Origin: Spongisporangium articulatum
Lineage (GTDB): Bacteria > Actinomycetota > Actinomycetes > Actinomycetales > Kineosporiaceae
Direction: 5' to 3'
Assembly: GCF_044465595.1 (NCBI RefSeq)
Contig: NZ_JBITLV010000007.1
Coordinates: 310,001-374,000, forward strand
Length of the DNA: 64,000 bases
This document shows positions 1 to 8,905 of the stretch, in pieces. A program made the position numbers and the translations under genes. Positions within the stretch are counted from its first letter, which is position 1; each line of letters begins with the position of its first letter. Under the pieces are notes generated by a model. The model was given only the letters and a program-made list of their open reading frames with translations, was not told where the DNA came from and made no database searches.

Positions 1-470
1 CCGGCGACCTCGGCGAGATCGACGACGACGGGTACGTGTCCATCACGGGCCGCAAGAAGGAGATCCTGGTGACGGCGGGCGGCAAGAACGTCTCGCCGGC
101 CCAGCTGGAGGACCGGATGCGCGCGCACCCGCTCATCTCCCAGGCCATGGTGGTGGGCGACGGCAAGCCGTTCATCGCCTGCCTGATCACGCTGGACGCG
201 GAGATGCTGCCCGGCTGGCTGAAGAACCACGGCAAGGGTGACATGTCGGTCGAGGAGGCGGCGAAGGACGACGACGTGCGGGCCGAGCTGCAGAAGGCCG
301 TCGACGACGCCAACACCACCGTCAGCAAGGCGGAATCGATCCGCAAGTTCACGGTGCTGAGCGACGACTGGACCGAGGCCTCGGGCCACCTGACGCCGAA
401 GATGAGCATCAAGCGGGCGGTCGTGATGAAGGACTACGCCGAGGACGTCGAGGCGCTCTACGCCAAGTGA
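1..470 (+). CDS. fadD15: Long-chain fatty-acyl-CoA ligase, C-terminal fragment (FadD15-like)
   Basis: This is the 3' end of an AMP-forming acyl-CoA ligase whose start lies upstream of the window; the open frame begins at base 3. The fragment opens with a GDLGEID motif, then the hinge and C-terminal-domain signature GRKKEILVTAGGKNVSP, and ends with the lysine-bearing LTPKMSIKR segment that closes on the adenylate. The family activates fatty acids to acyl-CoA through an acyl-AMP intermediate. The FadD15 assignment rests on the neighbourhood: in M. tuberculosis fadD15 (Rv2187) lies beside pimB', which is also found downstream here. An ABC transporter gene follows 13 bases later. The family call is secure; chain-length preference cannot be seen. 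Confidence 0.85.
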   Translation, partial: GDLGEIDDDGYVSITGRKKEILVTAGGKNVSPAQLEDRMRAHPLISQAMVVGDGKPFIACLITLDAEMLPGWLKNHGKGDMSVEEAAKDDDVRAELQKAVDDANTTVSKAESIRKFTVLSDDWTEASGHLTPKMSIKRAVVMKDYAEDVEALYAK

Positions 471-483
471 GGCGCACGAACTG

Positions 484-1218
484 ATGCAGCCCGCGGTCGA
501 GGTGCGGGACCTGCGGGTCCGGTACGGAGCGGTGGACGCCGTGGCGGGGCTCGACCTGTCGTTGGCCGACGGGGAGACGCTCGCGCTGGTCGGGCGCAAC
601 GGGGCCGGGAAGTCCACCACGCTGCGGGTTCTCGCGGGGGTGGCCCCGGCGGACGGCGGGTCGGTGCACGTGCTCGGGCTGGACCTGCGGGCCGACCCGG
701 TGGCCGTGAAGCGGGTCGTCGGTTACTGCCCCGACGTGGGCGGGCTCGTGCCGCGGGCCACCCCGTGGGAGCACCTGCAGCTGGCCGCCCGCTTGCGCGG
801 GCTGGACGACTGGCACGACCGGGCCACCGACCTGCTCGAGCGGTTCGACCTGCTGGCCGCCGCGCATCGGGTCACGGCCGGCTTCTCGCACGGTATGGGG
901 CGCCGGCTCTCGGTGGTGCTCGCGGCGCTGCACTCCCCCGCGGTGCTGCTGCTCGACGAACCGTTCGACGGGGTCGACCCGCTGGGCGTCGAGGCGACGC
1001 TCACGCTGGTCCGGGAACTGCAGGACGCCGGGAGCGCGGTGATCGTCTCGACGCACCTCGTCGAGCTGGCCCTGCAGGTGTGTCAGGGCGCCGTGGTGCT
1101 GCGCGGTGGGCGCGCCGTCGCCTCGTCGGCCGGCCCGATCGGCTCGGAGGCGGCGGGTGACGTGCTCGACCTGCGCGGCGCGGAGGGCGCGGAGCGGTAC
1201 CGGGAACTGTTGCGGTGA
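484..1218 (+). CDS. ABC transporter ATP-binding protein
   Basis: A 244-residue ABC ATPase of single-domain size. It shows the Walker A GRNGAGKST (about residues 38-46), a signature-like FSHGMGRRLS (the usual LSGGQ is divergent), Walker B VLLLDEPFDG and the switch histidine in VIVSTHLVE. It should hydrolyse ATP to drive the membrane partner encoded immediately downstream, whose GTG start overlaps this stop codon (GTGA), so the two are translationally coupled. Substrate is unknown; ATPases of this architecture are often multidrug, lipid or antibiotic exporters. The ATG at 484 follows the ligase stop by 13 bases. Confidence 0.9.
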   Translation: MQPAVEVRDLRVRYGAVDAVAGLDLSLADGETLALVGRNGAGKSTTLRVLAGVAPADGGSVHVLGLDLRADPVAVKRVVGYCPDVGGLVPRATPWEHLQLAARLRGLDDWHDRATDLLERFDLLAAAHRVTAGFSHGMGRRLSVVLAALHSPAVLLLDEPFDGVDPLGVEATLTLVRELQDAGSAVIVSTHLVELALQVCQGAVVLRGGRAVASSAGPIGSEAAGDVLDLRGAEGAERYRELLR

Positions 1219-2717
1219 GCGCGGTCTCGCCGTCGGCGTGGGCTCAGACCGGGGCGCTGGTCCGGTTCCGGGCCGCGCGGGCCGGGCCCCGGGTGGCGGT
1301 CGGGCTCGGGGTGATCGTCGGGCTGCTCCTGGCGGCCGCCCCCGTGGGCACCCTGCTGCCGAGCGACGGGGTGGCGCAGGCCCGCCTGCTGCTGCCGACC
1401 GCCTGGCTCGGTTTCGGCGTCACGGTGCTGATCGCCGCGGCGACCGGCGGCAGCCGGATGCTCGTCCCCCGGGACGGGCTCGTCGCCGTCCCGGTCGAAC
1501 CGGGCACCGAGCACCTCGTGGCGTTGCTGCTGGCCCCACTGAACCTGGCCTGGATCGTCGAGACGCTCGGCCTGCTGGCCCTGGCCGGCTGGGTCTACGG
1601 CGAGGGGCGCCTGACCGTGACGATGCTGCCCGGGTTGGCGCTCACCCTGCTGTGGGTGCTGGCCTGCACGGTCGTGGCCCAATGTGCGGGCTGGCTGGTC
1701 GAACTCGCGCGCACGACGCGTTCCGGGCCGTGGCTGCTGCGCGGCCTCGTGGTGGTGGCGATCGGCGGCGGCCTCACGCTCGCCGTCGCCGGCGCCTGGC
1801 CCGCCCTGCTCGACTCGTCGCCGCTGGTCGGGCTGGCCTTCGCGGGACTGTCCGGCACGGCGCCGCTGCGCTGGGCGGTGGTCGCGGGCGGGTTGCTGGT
1901 CGCCACGCTGCTCGGCCTGCTGGCCGGGCCGCCGCTGGTCCGCCGCGTGCAGCGCCGTCCGCCGCGCGACCTGGTCTCGGTCGAGTCGCGCACCTATCCG
2001 GCCCGCCCCGACCCCGCGTCGCTGCTGGCGGGGTCGTTGCGCATCGATCGGGCCGGGGTCTGGCGTTCGGCGCCGCTGCGCCGCGGGCTGGCCACGCTCG
2101 CCGTCGCCCCCGGGGCGGCCGCGGCCGCGGCGGGCCTGGACTGGCCGATGCTGGTGCTGATGCCCGGGCTGGTCGCCGCCGGCGCCGGCCTGTTGTTCGG
2201 GGTGAACGCGTTCAGCCTCGACGGCCGCGGCGCACTGTGGCGCGAGTCGTTGCCGGGCGGGGCCCGGGACTGGTTGCGGGCCCGCTTCCTGGTCATCGCC
2301 GAGATCTCGCTCGGCGCAGCACTTCTCGCTACCGTGCTGGGCGCCCTGCGGGCTCCGACGCCGCACCCGGCGGACGTGGTGGCCGTGGTCGCGGCGGCCG
2401 TGGCCACCACGGCCCAGGTGCTCGGCGCGTGCGCCCGGTGGTCGCTGCGCCATCCCTACGCCGCGCACCTGCGCGAACCGCGCGACCAGCCCGCCCCACC
2501 GCTGGCGATGGCCGGGTACTCGGCCCGGCTGGCGATCCGCACCACCGTGGTGGGGCTGCTGCTGTCGGCCTGCGCACGCGGCGACCTCGCCACGTACGCG
2601 GCGCTCATCGGCGTCGCGGTCACCTGCTGGTCGCTGCGGCCCGTCGCCCGGGCCCTCGAGGAGTGGCAGCGCGGCGACGTCCGCGCGCGGGTCGTCGCGA
2701 CCGTCGCCGCCGGCTGA
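1215..2717 (+). CDS. ABC transporter permease-like polytopic membrane protein
   Basis: A 500-residue, strongly hydrophobic protein with many Ala/Leu/Val-rich membrane segments (for example near residues 25-45, 65-85, 100-120, 140-160, 175-195, 300-330 and 355-375) and Arg-rich loops. It overlaps the ATPase stop by four bases and is therefore most likely its membrane partner. It has no recognisable substrate signature. Two hydrophobic halves separated by a polar stretch around residues 235-285 suggest an internally repeated permease. The exported substrate is unknown. Confidence 0.75.
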   Translation: MSAVSPSAWAQTGALVRFRAARAGPRVAVGLGVIVGLLLAAAPVGTLLPSDGVAQARLLLPTAWLGFGVTVLIAAATGGSRMLVPRDGLVAVPVEPGTEHLVALLLAPLNLAWIVETLGLLALAGWVYGEGRLTVTMLPGLALTLLWVLACTVVAQCAGWLVELARTTRSGPWLLRGLVVVAIGGGLTLAVAGAWPALLDSSPLVGLAFAGLSGTAPLRWAVVAGGLLVATLLGLLAGPPLVRRVQRRPPRDLVSVESRTYPARPDPASLLAGSLRIDRAGVWRSAPLRRGLATLAVAPGAAAAAAGLDWPMLVLMPGLVAAGAGLLFGVNAFSLDGRGALWRESLPGGARDWLRARFLVIAEISLGAALLATVLGALRAPTPHPADVVAVVAAAVATTAQVLGACARWSLRHPYAAHLREPRDQPAPPLAMAGYSARLAIRTTVVGLLLSACARGDLATYAALIGVAVTCWSLRPVARALEEWQRGDVRARVVATVAAG

Positions 2718-2730
2718 GCTGCCCCCGGGC

Positions 2731-2801
2731 ATATCCGCGTCCGCAAAGGTCGCCATGAGCGTCCCCGGGACCACCGTGACGACCGATCCGGACGCGGATG
2801 T
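2731..2801. terminator. Inverted repeat after the ABC operon
   Basis: The 13-base arm ATATCCGCGTCCG (2731-2743) is matched by its complement at 2789-2801 with one mismatch, around a 45-base loop. It lies 14 bases beyond the permease stop and ahead of the Tad operon, so it may end ABC transcription. There is no T-tract. The rest of 2718-2989 holds no gene that I can see. Confidence 0.35.
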
Positions 2802-2989
2802 CCGTGTCGGCACCCACCAACCGGCCGTCCGGAGGAGGCGGGGCGTCCCCTGACCTGCGGCGGACCGTTCGGCGGAGGTCGTGATCGGCTCATGACCTGA
2901 AAGACGCCTCAGGAACTTGGCGCGCAGAACCGCCTCGATAGTGCAGACTGTCCGAGACCAAACGGGTGCGGAGAGTAAGGAGGCGGGTT

Positions 2990-3493
2990 TTGCGGTCAGA
3001 TCCCCGCCGAGGTGACCGAGGGGCCACCGCGGTCGAGTTCGCCCTGATCTTCCCGCTGCTGGCGGGCTTCCTCTTCGCGATCGTCCAGTACGGCTACGGG
3101 CTGTACCAGTACCAGGCCTTCGTCTCGGCGATGGACGACGCGGCCCGCGCCACGGCGACCGGCATCAGCAACTGCGCGAAGCTGTCCGACCTCACGCTCA
3201 ACATCGTCGAGGGCAACGGGCTGCCGGTCGACGCCGACCATCCGCTGAAGGTCACGGTCAACTGGCTGAACGACACCTCGGCCACGAAAACCACTACGGC
3301 GCAACGACTCGGCTATGCCGAGGTGGTGGGCACCTACGACAACCCGATGAACTTCAACGTGCCGCTGGTGCCGTTCCCGTCGTCGTTCACCAGCACCCAG
3401 CGGGTGATGGTCCAGCAGACCACGAGCAGCGTGACCAGCGCCGTGCCGACCCTGCTGAACTGCCCCGCGGTGACCGGGGTGACGTCTCCCTGA
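2990..3493 (+). CDS. tadE: TadE-like pilus assembly protein
   Basis: A 167-residue minor pseudopilin of the Flp/Tad system. The N-terminus carries the TadE signature GATAVEFALIFPLL followed by a membrane helix (about residues 10-40), with a polar periplasmic or extracellular remainder. I place the start at the TTG at 2990 because AAGGAGG (2977-2983) sits six bases upstream; an in-frame GTG at 2966 lacks such a site and lies upstream of this Shine-Dalgarno. The ATG of tadG overlaps the stop (TGATG). It is the first gene of the Tad operon. The Glu after the conserved Ala-Val fits the prepilin-peptidase site of the family. Confidence 0.85.
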   Translation: MRSDPRRGDRGATAVEFALIFPLLAGFLFAIVQYGYGLYQYQAFVSAMDDAARATATGISNCAKLSDLTLNIVEGNGLPVDADHPLKVTVNWLNDTSATKTTTAQRLGYAEVVGTYDNPMNFNVPLVPFPSSFTSTQRVMVQQTTSSVTSAVPTLLNCPAVTGVTSP

Positions 3494-5337
3494 TGCGCTC
3501 GCAGTTCCTGCACCGGACCCGTCGCGACGCCGGCGTCGTGACGGTCGTCTTCGCGCTGTGCGTGTCGACGTTCCTGATCGGCTTCGCCGCGCTGGCCGTC
3601 GACGCCGGCACGGCCTTCGCCCGGCGCGCGCAGCTGCAGTCCGTGGCCGACCGGCTCGCCGTCGCCACCGCCGGCGGCCTGCCCGGGACCGACGCCGCCC
3701 TGGCCGACTTCGGCACCGCCTACCGGCAGATGTGCTCCCAGGAGCAGGCCGACGGCAACGAGCTGTGGGACGACTGCGACGGCTCGCTGGACTGGGCCAC
3801 CGACCGGAACCGTGCGAACGGCGAGGTCGAGTTCCTCAACGACACCAACGGCGGGCTGACCTTCCTGCTGAACCGGCTCGTGCAGAACCGGCCCACGCAG
3901 GCCACCGAGGTCCGGGTCACGCTGCCCCCCTCCCGCGTCGAGTACGCGTTCGGCGGGATGTACGGCGTCGGCTCGGCGCTGGTCAGCAAGTCGGCGACCG
4001 CACGCATCGGGACGCCGATGGGGGCGGGCATCCTGCCGTTCACGGCGACCAGCACCGATGTGGCCAACGGTCAGCTGTGCATCGTCGACCCCGACGTGTC
4101 CGAGGTGGTCGCGCCGAACTGGCCAGTCCCGGCCCCCACCGACAACGCCCCGGGCCTACGGGTGATCGACCCGGCGACCGCGAAGGTCGCCTTCACCGGC
4201 GACGGCGGCCAGACCCGAGTCACCCTGCGCCTGTCGTTCAACTCCAATTTCACGTGGAAGGCCCAACAGTTCAAGGTCTTCTACAACACGTCCCCGACGC
4301 AGGCCTCGTACCTCACCCCCACTATGAGGGAGCTTCCCCTGGTCGACGGCTGGGTCAGTTACGACCTCACGTTCGACGTCCCGGAACAGCAGCCGGGCAG
4401 CACCGTCTCGTTCTGGGTGACCGGCCAGCGCTACAGCTGGTTCTACGACAGCTGGCAGAAGTTCACGTCCTACCCCACGACGATCGACTTCACCGGCCGC
4501 CCCGAGGGTGAGATCGACCCGTGCAGCCTGCCCCAGGCATCGGGCCGGGGTTATGTGAAGCTGGCCCGTACGGGCGGGGACGCGGGGCTCGACCCGTTGC
4601 AGCTGCTGGAGAAGAACGTCCGGACCGGGCCTCAGGTGCAGCTCTACACCGAGAACGCGTTGCTGGACCTGCTCGGCTCGTTGCCCGTGGTCAGCGACCT
4701 GTGCGTGGGCCAGCTGTTCCAGCCGGCGAGCATCTGCCTCAGCGGCGGGGCGACCAGCGGGTTCAGCAGCCAGTTGAAGGACGGACTGCTGTCGGGGGCG
4801 GACGGCAGCAACGGCCGACTGGTCGGCGACTGCGGCTACGGGACGACGAGCGCGGGCGGTACCGGAGGGGTCGATGCGAGCCGGTTGCTGAGCGCCGACA
4901 GCCCGCTCGTGGACCCGCATTTCGGCACCGGCGCCCAACTGCGCGCGAAGATCGTCTCGGGTATCCCGCTGGGCGCAGACGAGGACGTGCACGGCTGGGT
5001 CACCGGCAAGGCGCTCAGCTGCCCACGGATGGCCGTTCTCCCGGTGGTGGGCAATACGGCCCCCACCGACCCGCTGGCGGTCATCGGCGCCAAGAAGATC
5101 ACCGGCTTCGTCTATGTGTGGATCGACGGGCCGGTCGGCCGCGGGCTCGGCTTCAACGGCGACCAGCTCCGTTCGGTCAGCGCCTATGTGATCGACCCCC
5201 GGTACCTGCCGGTGGACGTCGCCGGATCGGGCACGGTCGGGCCCTACCTCGGTGACTCCATGCCCAAGGAGGTCACGCTCGTCTGCACCCTCGACGTGCC
5301 CACGGGCGGCGACACCTCGGCCGGATGTAAGCAATGA
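3493..5337 (+). CDS. tadG: TadG-like pilus assembly protein
   Basis: A 614-residue protein with the TadG-like N-terminal segment (about residues 10-55: a membrane helix in VVTVVFALCVSTFLIGFAAL, then VDAGTAFARRAQLQSVADR). A long extracytoplasmic region follows with few hydrophobic stretches and several cysteines. TadG proteins are thought to anchor or align the Flp pilus in the envelope. It overlaps tadE by one base. About 120 bases separate it from cpaB, a gap that contains a second dyad-rich stretch and possibly an internal promoter. The C-terminal half is not similar to anything I recognise. Confidence 0.8.
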   Translation: MRSQFLHRTRRDAGVVTVVFALCVSTFLIGFAALAVDAGTAFARRAQLQSVADRLAVATAGGLPGTDAALADFGTAYRQMCSQEQADGNELWDDCDGSLDWATDRNRANGEVEFLNDTNGGLTFLLNRLVQNRPTQATEVRVTLPPSRVEYAFGGMYGVGSALVSKSATARIGTPMGAGILPFTATSTDVANGQLCIVDPDVSEVVAPNWPVPAPTDNAPGLRVIDPATAKVAFTGDGGQTRVTLRLSFNSNFTWKAQQFKVFYNTSPTQASYLTPTMRELPLVDGWVSYDLTFDVPEQQPGSTVSFWVTGQRYSWFYDSWQKFTSYPTTIDFTGRPEGEIDPCSLPQASGRGYVKLARTGGDAGLDPLQLLEKNVRTGPQVQLYTENALLDLLGSLPVVSDLCVGQLFQPASICLSGGATSGFSSQLKDGLLSGADGSNGRLVGDCGYGTTSAGGTGGVDASRLLSADSPLVDPHFGTGAQLRAKIVSGIPLGADEDVHGWVTGKALSCPRMAVLPVVGNTAPTDPLAVIGAKKITGFVYVWIDGPVGRGLGFNGDQLRSVSAYVIDPRYLPVDVAGSGTVGPYLGDSMPKEVTLVCTLDVPTGGDTSAGCKQ

Positions 5338-5461
5338 AAGAGGGGGCTTGGGGCGAGGGGCACGTATGGGCCAGAATGCCACCTCTACGTGAACGCTCCG
5401 CAGCACTGAGTCACATGATTGACCCGAACGACGAGGCGCCACCCCAACCGGAAGGACGGCC

Positions 5462-6172
5462 GTGAAGCGACGTGCCCTGCTGCTGACGTTGTCACTGCTG
5501 GTCGCTCTCCTCGGCACCGTCCTCGTCGGCCTCTACGTGAAGGGCGCCGACGACCGGGCCCAGGAGGGCCAGGAGATGGTCCGCGTCCTGGTGGCCACCC
5601 GGCTCATCCCCAAGGGGACCACCGCCACGGCCGCGGCCCCGGACATGGTGTTGACCGACGTCCCGAAGTCGAGCCTGACCTACCTGAAGCCGTTCACCGT
5701 GAACAACGCCGGTGCGCTGCAGAAGATGGGCGGGAGCACCACGCTGATCGACATCCGCGAGGGCGCCCCCATCTCCGAGACGTACTTCAGCGCCCCGCAG
5801 TCGGGCGGGGCGACCGGGGCGAGCGCGGCGACCGACGACGTCACCTTCGTCTTCCCGCTCGACCCCGCCCCCCGCGCGACCGGGGTGATCGGAGCCGGGG
5901 ACAGCGTGACGATCCTGGTCACCCACGGCGACAAGACCGGCATCTTCATCAAGAAGGCCCTGGTCTACGCGGTCAACGGCACCCCGGCCGGGGACAACGA
6001 CGCCACCGGCGCCGCCAACTCGATCGCCGTCACCGTGTCCCTCCTCGACGCCGAACGGGTCATCAACGCGCAGGCGCGCCAGTGGAAGCTGTACATCGTC
6101 AAGCCGGCCAACCCCGACTCGGTCCGCGAACTCGGACCGGTCACCAACTCCAACGTGCTGGACAACCCATGA
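5462..6172 (+). CDS. cpaB: CpaB/RcpC-like pilus assembly protein (SAF domain)
   Basis: A 236-residue protein with one N-terminal membrane helix (about residues 5-25) followed by a SAF-like domain beginning VRVLVATRLIPKGTTATAA, the pattern of CpaB/RcpC. In Gram-negative bacteria RcpC works with the secretin. No secretin is expected in a monoderm, so here it probably acts on the outer face of the membrane or in the wall. A GTG start at 5462 is preceded by GGAAGGAC. cpaE follows after 10 bases. Confidence 0.85.
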   Translation: MKRRALLLTLSLLVALLGTVLVGLYVKGADDRAQEGQEMVRVLVATRLIPKGTTATAAAPDMVLTDVPKSSLTYLKPFTVNNAGALQKMGGSTTLIDIREGAPISETYFSAPQSGGATGASAATDDVTFVFPLDPAPRATGVIGAGDSVTILVTHGDKTGIFIKKALVYAVNGTPAGDNDATGAANSIAVTVSLLDAERVINAQARQWKLYIVKPANPDSVRELGPVTNSNVLDNP

Positions 6173-6182
6173 CGGGGCTGAC

Positions 6183-7463
6183 ATGACAGGGATGCCTTTG
6201 TTCTGCGACCCCGACCTCACCGTGGCCGACACCCTCCGGGTCAGCACGGGCGGGGTCGGCGTCGTGTTCGCCGACCTCGGGTCGCTGCGCGACCACCTGC
6301 TCGAGGTGCCGGACGACGACACGCTCGTGCTCGGTCCGGGGGTCCTGGACGACGAGGCCTTCGCGGTCGCCGACTACATGCGCGTGCACCGGCCGAGCCT
6401 CGGCGTCGTCCTGGTCCGCCGCGAGGTGACGACGCCGCTGCTGCAGGAGGCGCTGCGCTCCGGCGTCCGGGAGGTCGTGCACGAGCGCGACGCGCTCGGC
6501 CTGGGCACCGCCGTCCAGCGCAGCGCGCACCTGGCCGCGGCCATGCGCAACCAGCCCGGCGCCCTGAACGGGGCCGCCGTCCACCCGCAGGCCGGTTCGC
6601 CCCTCTCCCCGCCGCAGGGCGTCCCGGGCCGCAAGGCGACCGTGGTCACCGTGTTCGCAGCCAAGGGCGGCTGCGGCAAGACCACGCTGGCCACCAACCT
6701 GGCCGTCGCGCTGGCCGACCGGGGCCGGGCCCGGGTCTGCATCGTCGACCTCGACCTCGCCTTCGGCGACGTGGCGATCACCATGCACCTGGTGCCCAGC
6801 AACACGATCGCCGACGCCGTACCGCTCAACGGGAAGCTCGACCCGACCGCCGTCGAGGCGCTCCTGACCCACCACTCGTCGGGCCTCAGCGCGGTGGTCG
6901 CCCCGACCGAACCGTCCGCGGCCGAGCAGATCTCCCCCGGGCTGATCTCGCACCTGCTCGAGGTGCTGCGCGCCGAGTTCGACTACGTCGTCATCGACAC
7001 CCCACCGTCCTTCGACGACCAGATCCTGGCCGCCCTCGACGTCTCGGACGTGATCGCGCTCGTCGTCACCCCCGACGTCCCGGCCCTGAAGAATCTGAAG
7101 ATCGCCATCGAGACGCTGACCGAGCTGGGCTACCCCGCCGACCGGCTGCGGCTGGTGCTGAACCGCGCCGACGCCAAGGTGGGCATCACCCACGCCGAGG
7201 TGGAACGCACCGCCCGGATGCCCTGCTCGGCCCAGATCCCGAGCTCGCGGGACGTGCCGGCCTCGATCAACCGGGGGGTGCCGATCGTTCTGGACGACCC
7301 GAGACACGGTGTGTCCCAGGCGATCCGGCAGTTCGCCTCGTCCCAGCTGCCCCAACTGGCCAGCTCGCTGGACCGGTACACGCAGGTCAACGGGCACACC
7401 GGGCACGACGCGGGAACGCAACGGCGGGGACTGATGAAGAAGCGGAGGCCGAGAACTTCATGA
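6183..7463 (+). CDS. cpaE: CpaE/TadZ-like AAA ATPase, pilus localisation
   Basis: A 426-residue MinD/ParA-type ATPase. Residues about 1-120 form an atypical receiver-like domain, as in TadZ/CpaE. The deviant Walker A AAKGGCGKTT lies at about residues 159-168, followed by VDLDLAFGDV (A' motif) and VVIDTPPSFDD (Walker B). TadZ/CpaE proteins position the Tad machine at the pole or septum. The gene overlaps cpaF by four bases (ATGA). The C-terminus is basic (KKRRPRTS). Confidence 0.88.
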   Translation: MTGMPLFCDPDLTVADTLRVSTGGVGVVFADLGSLRDHLLEVPDDDTLVLGPGVLDDEAFAVADYMRVHRPSLGVVLVRREVTTPLLQEALRSGVREVVHERDALGLGTAVQRSAHLAAAMRNQPGALNGAAVHPQAGSPLSPPQGVPGRKATVVTVFAAKGGCGKTTLATNLAVALADRGRARVCIVDLDLAFGDVAITMHLVPSNTIADAVPLNGKLDPTAVEALLTHHSSGLSAVVAPTEPSAAEQISPGLISHLLEVLRAEFDYVVIDTPPSFDDQILAALDVSDVIALVVTPDVPALKNLKIAIETLTELGYPADRLRLVLNRADAKVGITHAEVERTARMPCSAQIPSSRDVPASINRGVPIVLDDPRHGVSQAIRQFASSQLPQLASSLDRYTQVNGHTGHDAGTQRRGLMKKRRPRTS

Positions 7464-8905
7464 GCCTTGCCGACCGGCTCGCCCAGGCGCGTGAGGACCG
7501 GGCGGAGCAGGAGCAGCACAGCCGGCTGTCCAGCACCGCCCGTGCGCAGGCCCCGATGTCCCACCGTCGCCGGACCACCCCGGTCGACCCGTTCGCGGAC
7601 CTCAAGCGCACCGTGCACCAGACCCTGCTCGACAGCCTCGGCCCCAAGCTCTACGACTCGCGGCTGCCGCAGTCGGAGCTGGAGCAGCGCGTGCGCCAGT
7701 CGCTGCACGAGGTGCTCGCCGGCGGCGACATGCCGCTCACCGCCGCGGACCGCTCGCGGATCGCCGGGGAGATCGCCGACGACATCCTGGGCTACGGGCC
7801 GATCGAGCCCTACCTGCGCGACCCCGACATCACCGAGATCATGGTGAACGGCCCCGACCAGCTCTACGTCGAGCGCAGCGGCCGGATCCACCCCGTCGAC
7901 GGGCACTTCGCCGACGAGGCGCACCTGCGCCGGACCATCGACAAGATCGTCGGCCGGGTCGGGCGCCGGGTCGACGAGGCCAGCCCGATGGTCGACGCAC
8001 GGCTGCCCGACGGCAGCCGGGTGAACGCGATCATCCCGCCGCTGGCCGTCGACGGTTCGACGATGACGATCCGGAAGTTCTCGGCCGACCCGTTCGAGGT
8101 CGAGGACCTGATCCAGTTCGGCACCCTGACCCGCGGCGTCGCCGAGGTGCTCGACGCCTGCGTGCGCGGCCGGCTCAACGTCCTGGTCGGCGGGGGTACC
8201 GGGGCCGGGAAGACGACCACCCTCAACGTGCTGTCCAGCTTCATCCCCGGCGACGAGCGGGTCGTCACCATCGAGGACGCCGCCGAGCTGCAACTGCACC
8301 AGGAGCACGTGATCCGGCTCGAGTCCCGCCCGCCCAACATCGAGGGCCGCGGTGAGGTGACCATCCGGGACCTCGTGCGCAACTCGCTGCGCATGCGCCC
8401 CGACCGGATCGTCGTCGGTGAGATCCGCGACGCCGCCGCGCTCGACATGCTGCAGGCGATGAACACCGGCCACGACGGCTCGATCTGCACCGTGCACGCC
8501 AACTCCCCGCGCGACGTGCTGTCCCGGGTCGAGACGATGGTCCTGATGGCCGGCGTCGACCTGCCGATCTCCGCGATCCGGCAACAGGTGGCCAGCGCCC
8601 TGGACCTCATCGTGCAGCAGTCGCGGTTCAAGGACGGCACCCGGCGGATCACCGCGATCACCGAGGTCGTCGGCATCGAGAGCGACATCATCACCACCCA
8701 GGACATCTTCGTGTTCGACCACAAGGCCGGCATGGACGAGCACGGCCACCCGGTCGGCGGACTGCGCCCCACCGGCCTGCGACCGCGCTTCATGGACAAG
8801 CTGGCCAACAACGGGATCCGCGTCGACCCCAGGCTTTTCGCGCCGGACCGGTTCGGGCCCGACAGCCTGACGGGCGGGCCCACGAGCGGGAGGTACGCGC
8901 GGTGA
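7460..8905 (+). CDS. tadA: CpaF/TadA secretion ATPase
   Basis: A 481-residue hexameric GspE/VirB11-family ATPase that powers Flp pilus assembly from the cytoplasmic face. It shows the N-terminal helical domain, the family stretch YGPIEPYLRDPDITEIMVNG, Walker A GGGTGAGKTT (about residues 245-254), the Asp-box ERVVTIEDAAEL, Walker B RPDRIVVGEIRD, and the His-box HDGSICTVHANS. All key residues are present. The ATG start overlaps cpaE and the stop overlaps the next gene, indicating tight coupling. Confidence 0.93.
   Translation: MSLADRLAQAREDRAEQEQHSRLSSTARAQAPMSHRRRTTPVDPFADLKRTVHQTLLDSLGPKLYDSRLPQSELEQRVRQSLHEVLAGGDMPLTAADRSRIAGEIADDILGYGPIEPYLRDPDITEIMVNGPDQLYVERSGRIHPVDGHFADEAHLRRTIDKIVGRVGRRVDEASPMVDARLPDGSRVNAIIPPLAVDGSTMTIRKFSADPFEVEDLIQFGTLTRGVAEVLDACVRGRLNVLVGGGTGAGKTTTLNVLSSFIPGDERVVTIEDAAELQLHQEHVIRLESRPPNIEGRGEVTIRDLVRNSLRMRPDRIVVGEIRDAAALDMLQAMNTGHDGSICTVHANSPRDVLSRVETMVLMAGVDLPISAIRQQVASALDLIVQQSRFKDGTRRITAITEVVGIESDIITTQDIFVFDHKAGMDEHGHPVGGLRPTGLRPRFMDKLANNGIRVDPRLFAPDRFGPDSLTGGPTSGRYAR

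Noticed and set aside
1083..2813. Long minus-strand open frame opposite the ABC permease
   Set aside because: Gln/Arg/Gly-rich low-complexity translation typical of the shadow of a GC-rich gene; the plus-strand frame has the membrane segments and operon spacing. The same applies to the other long opposite-strand frames in the window.
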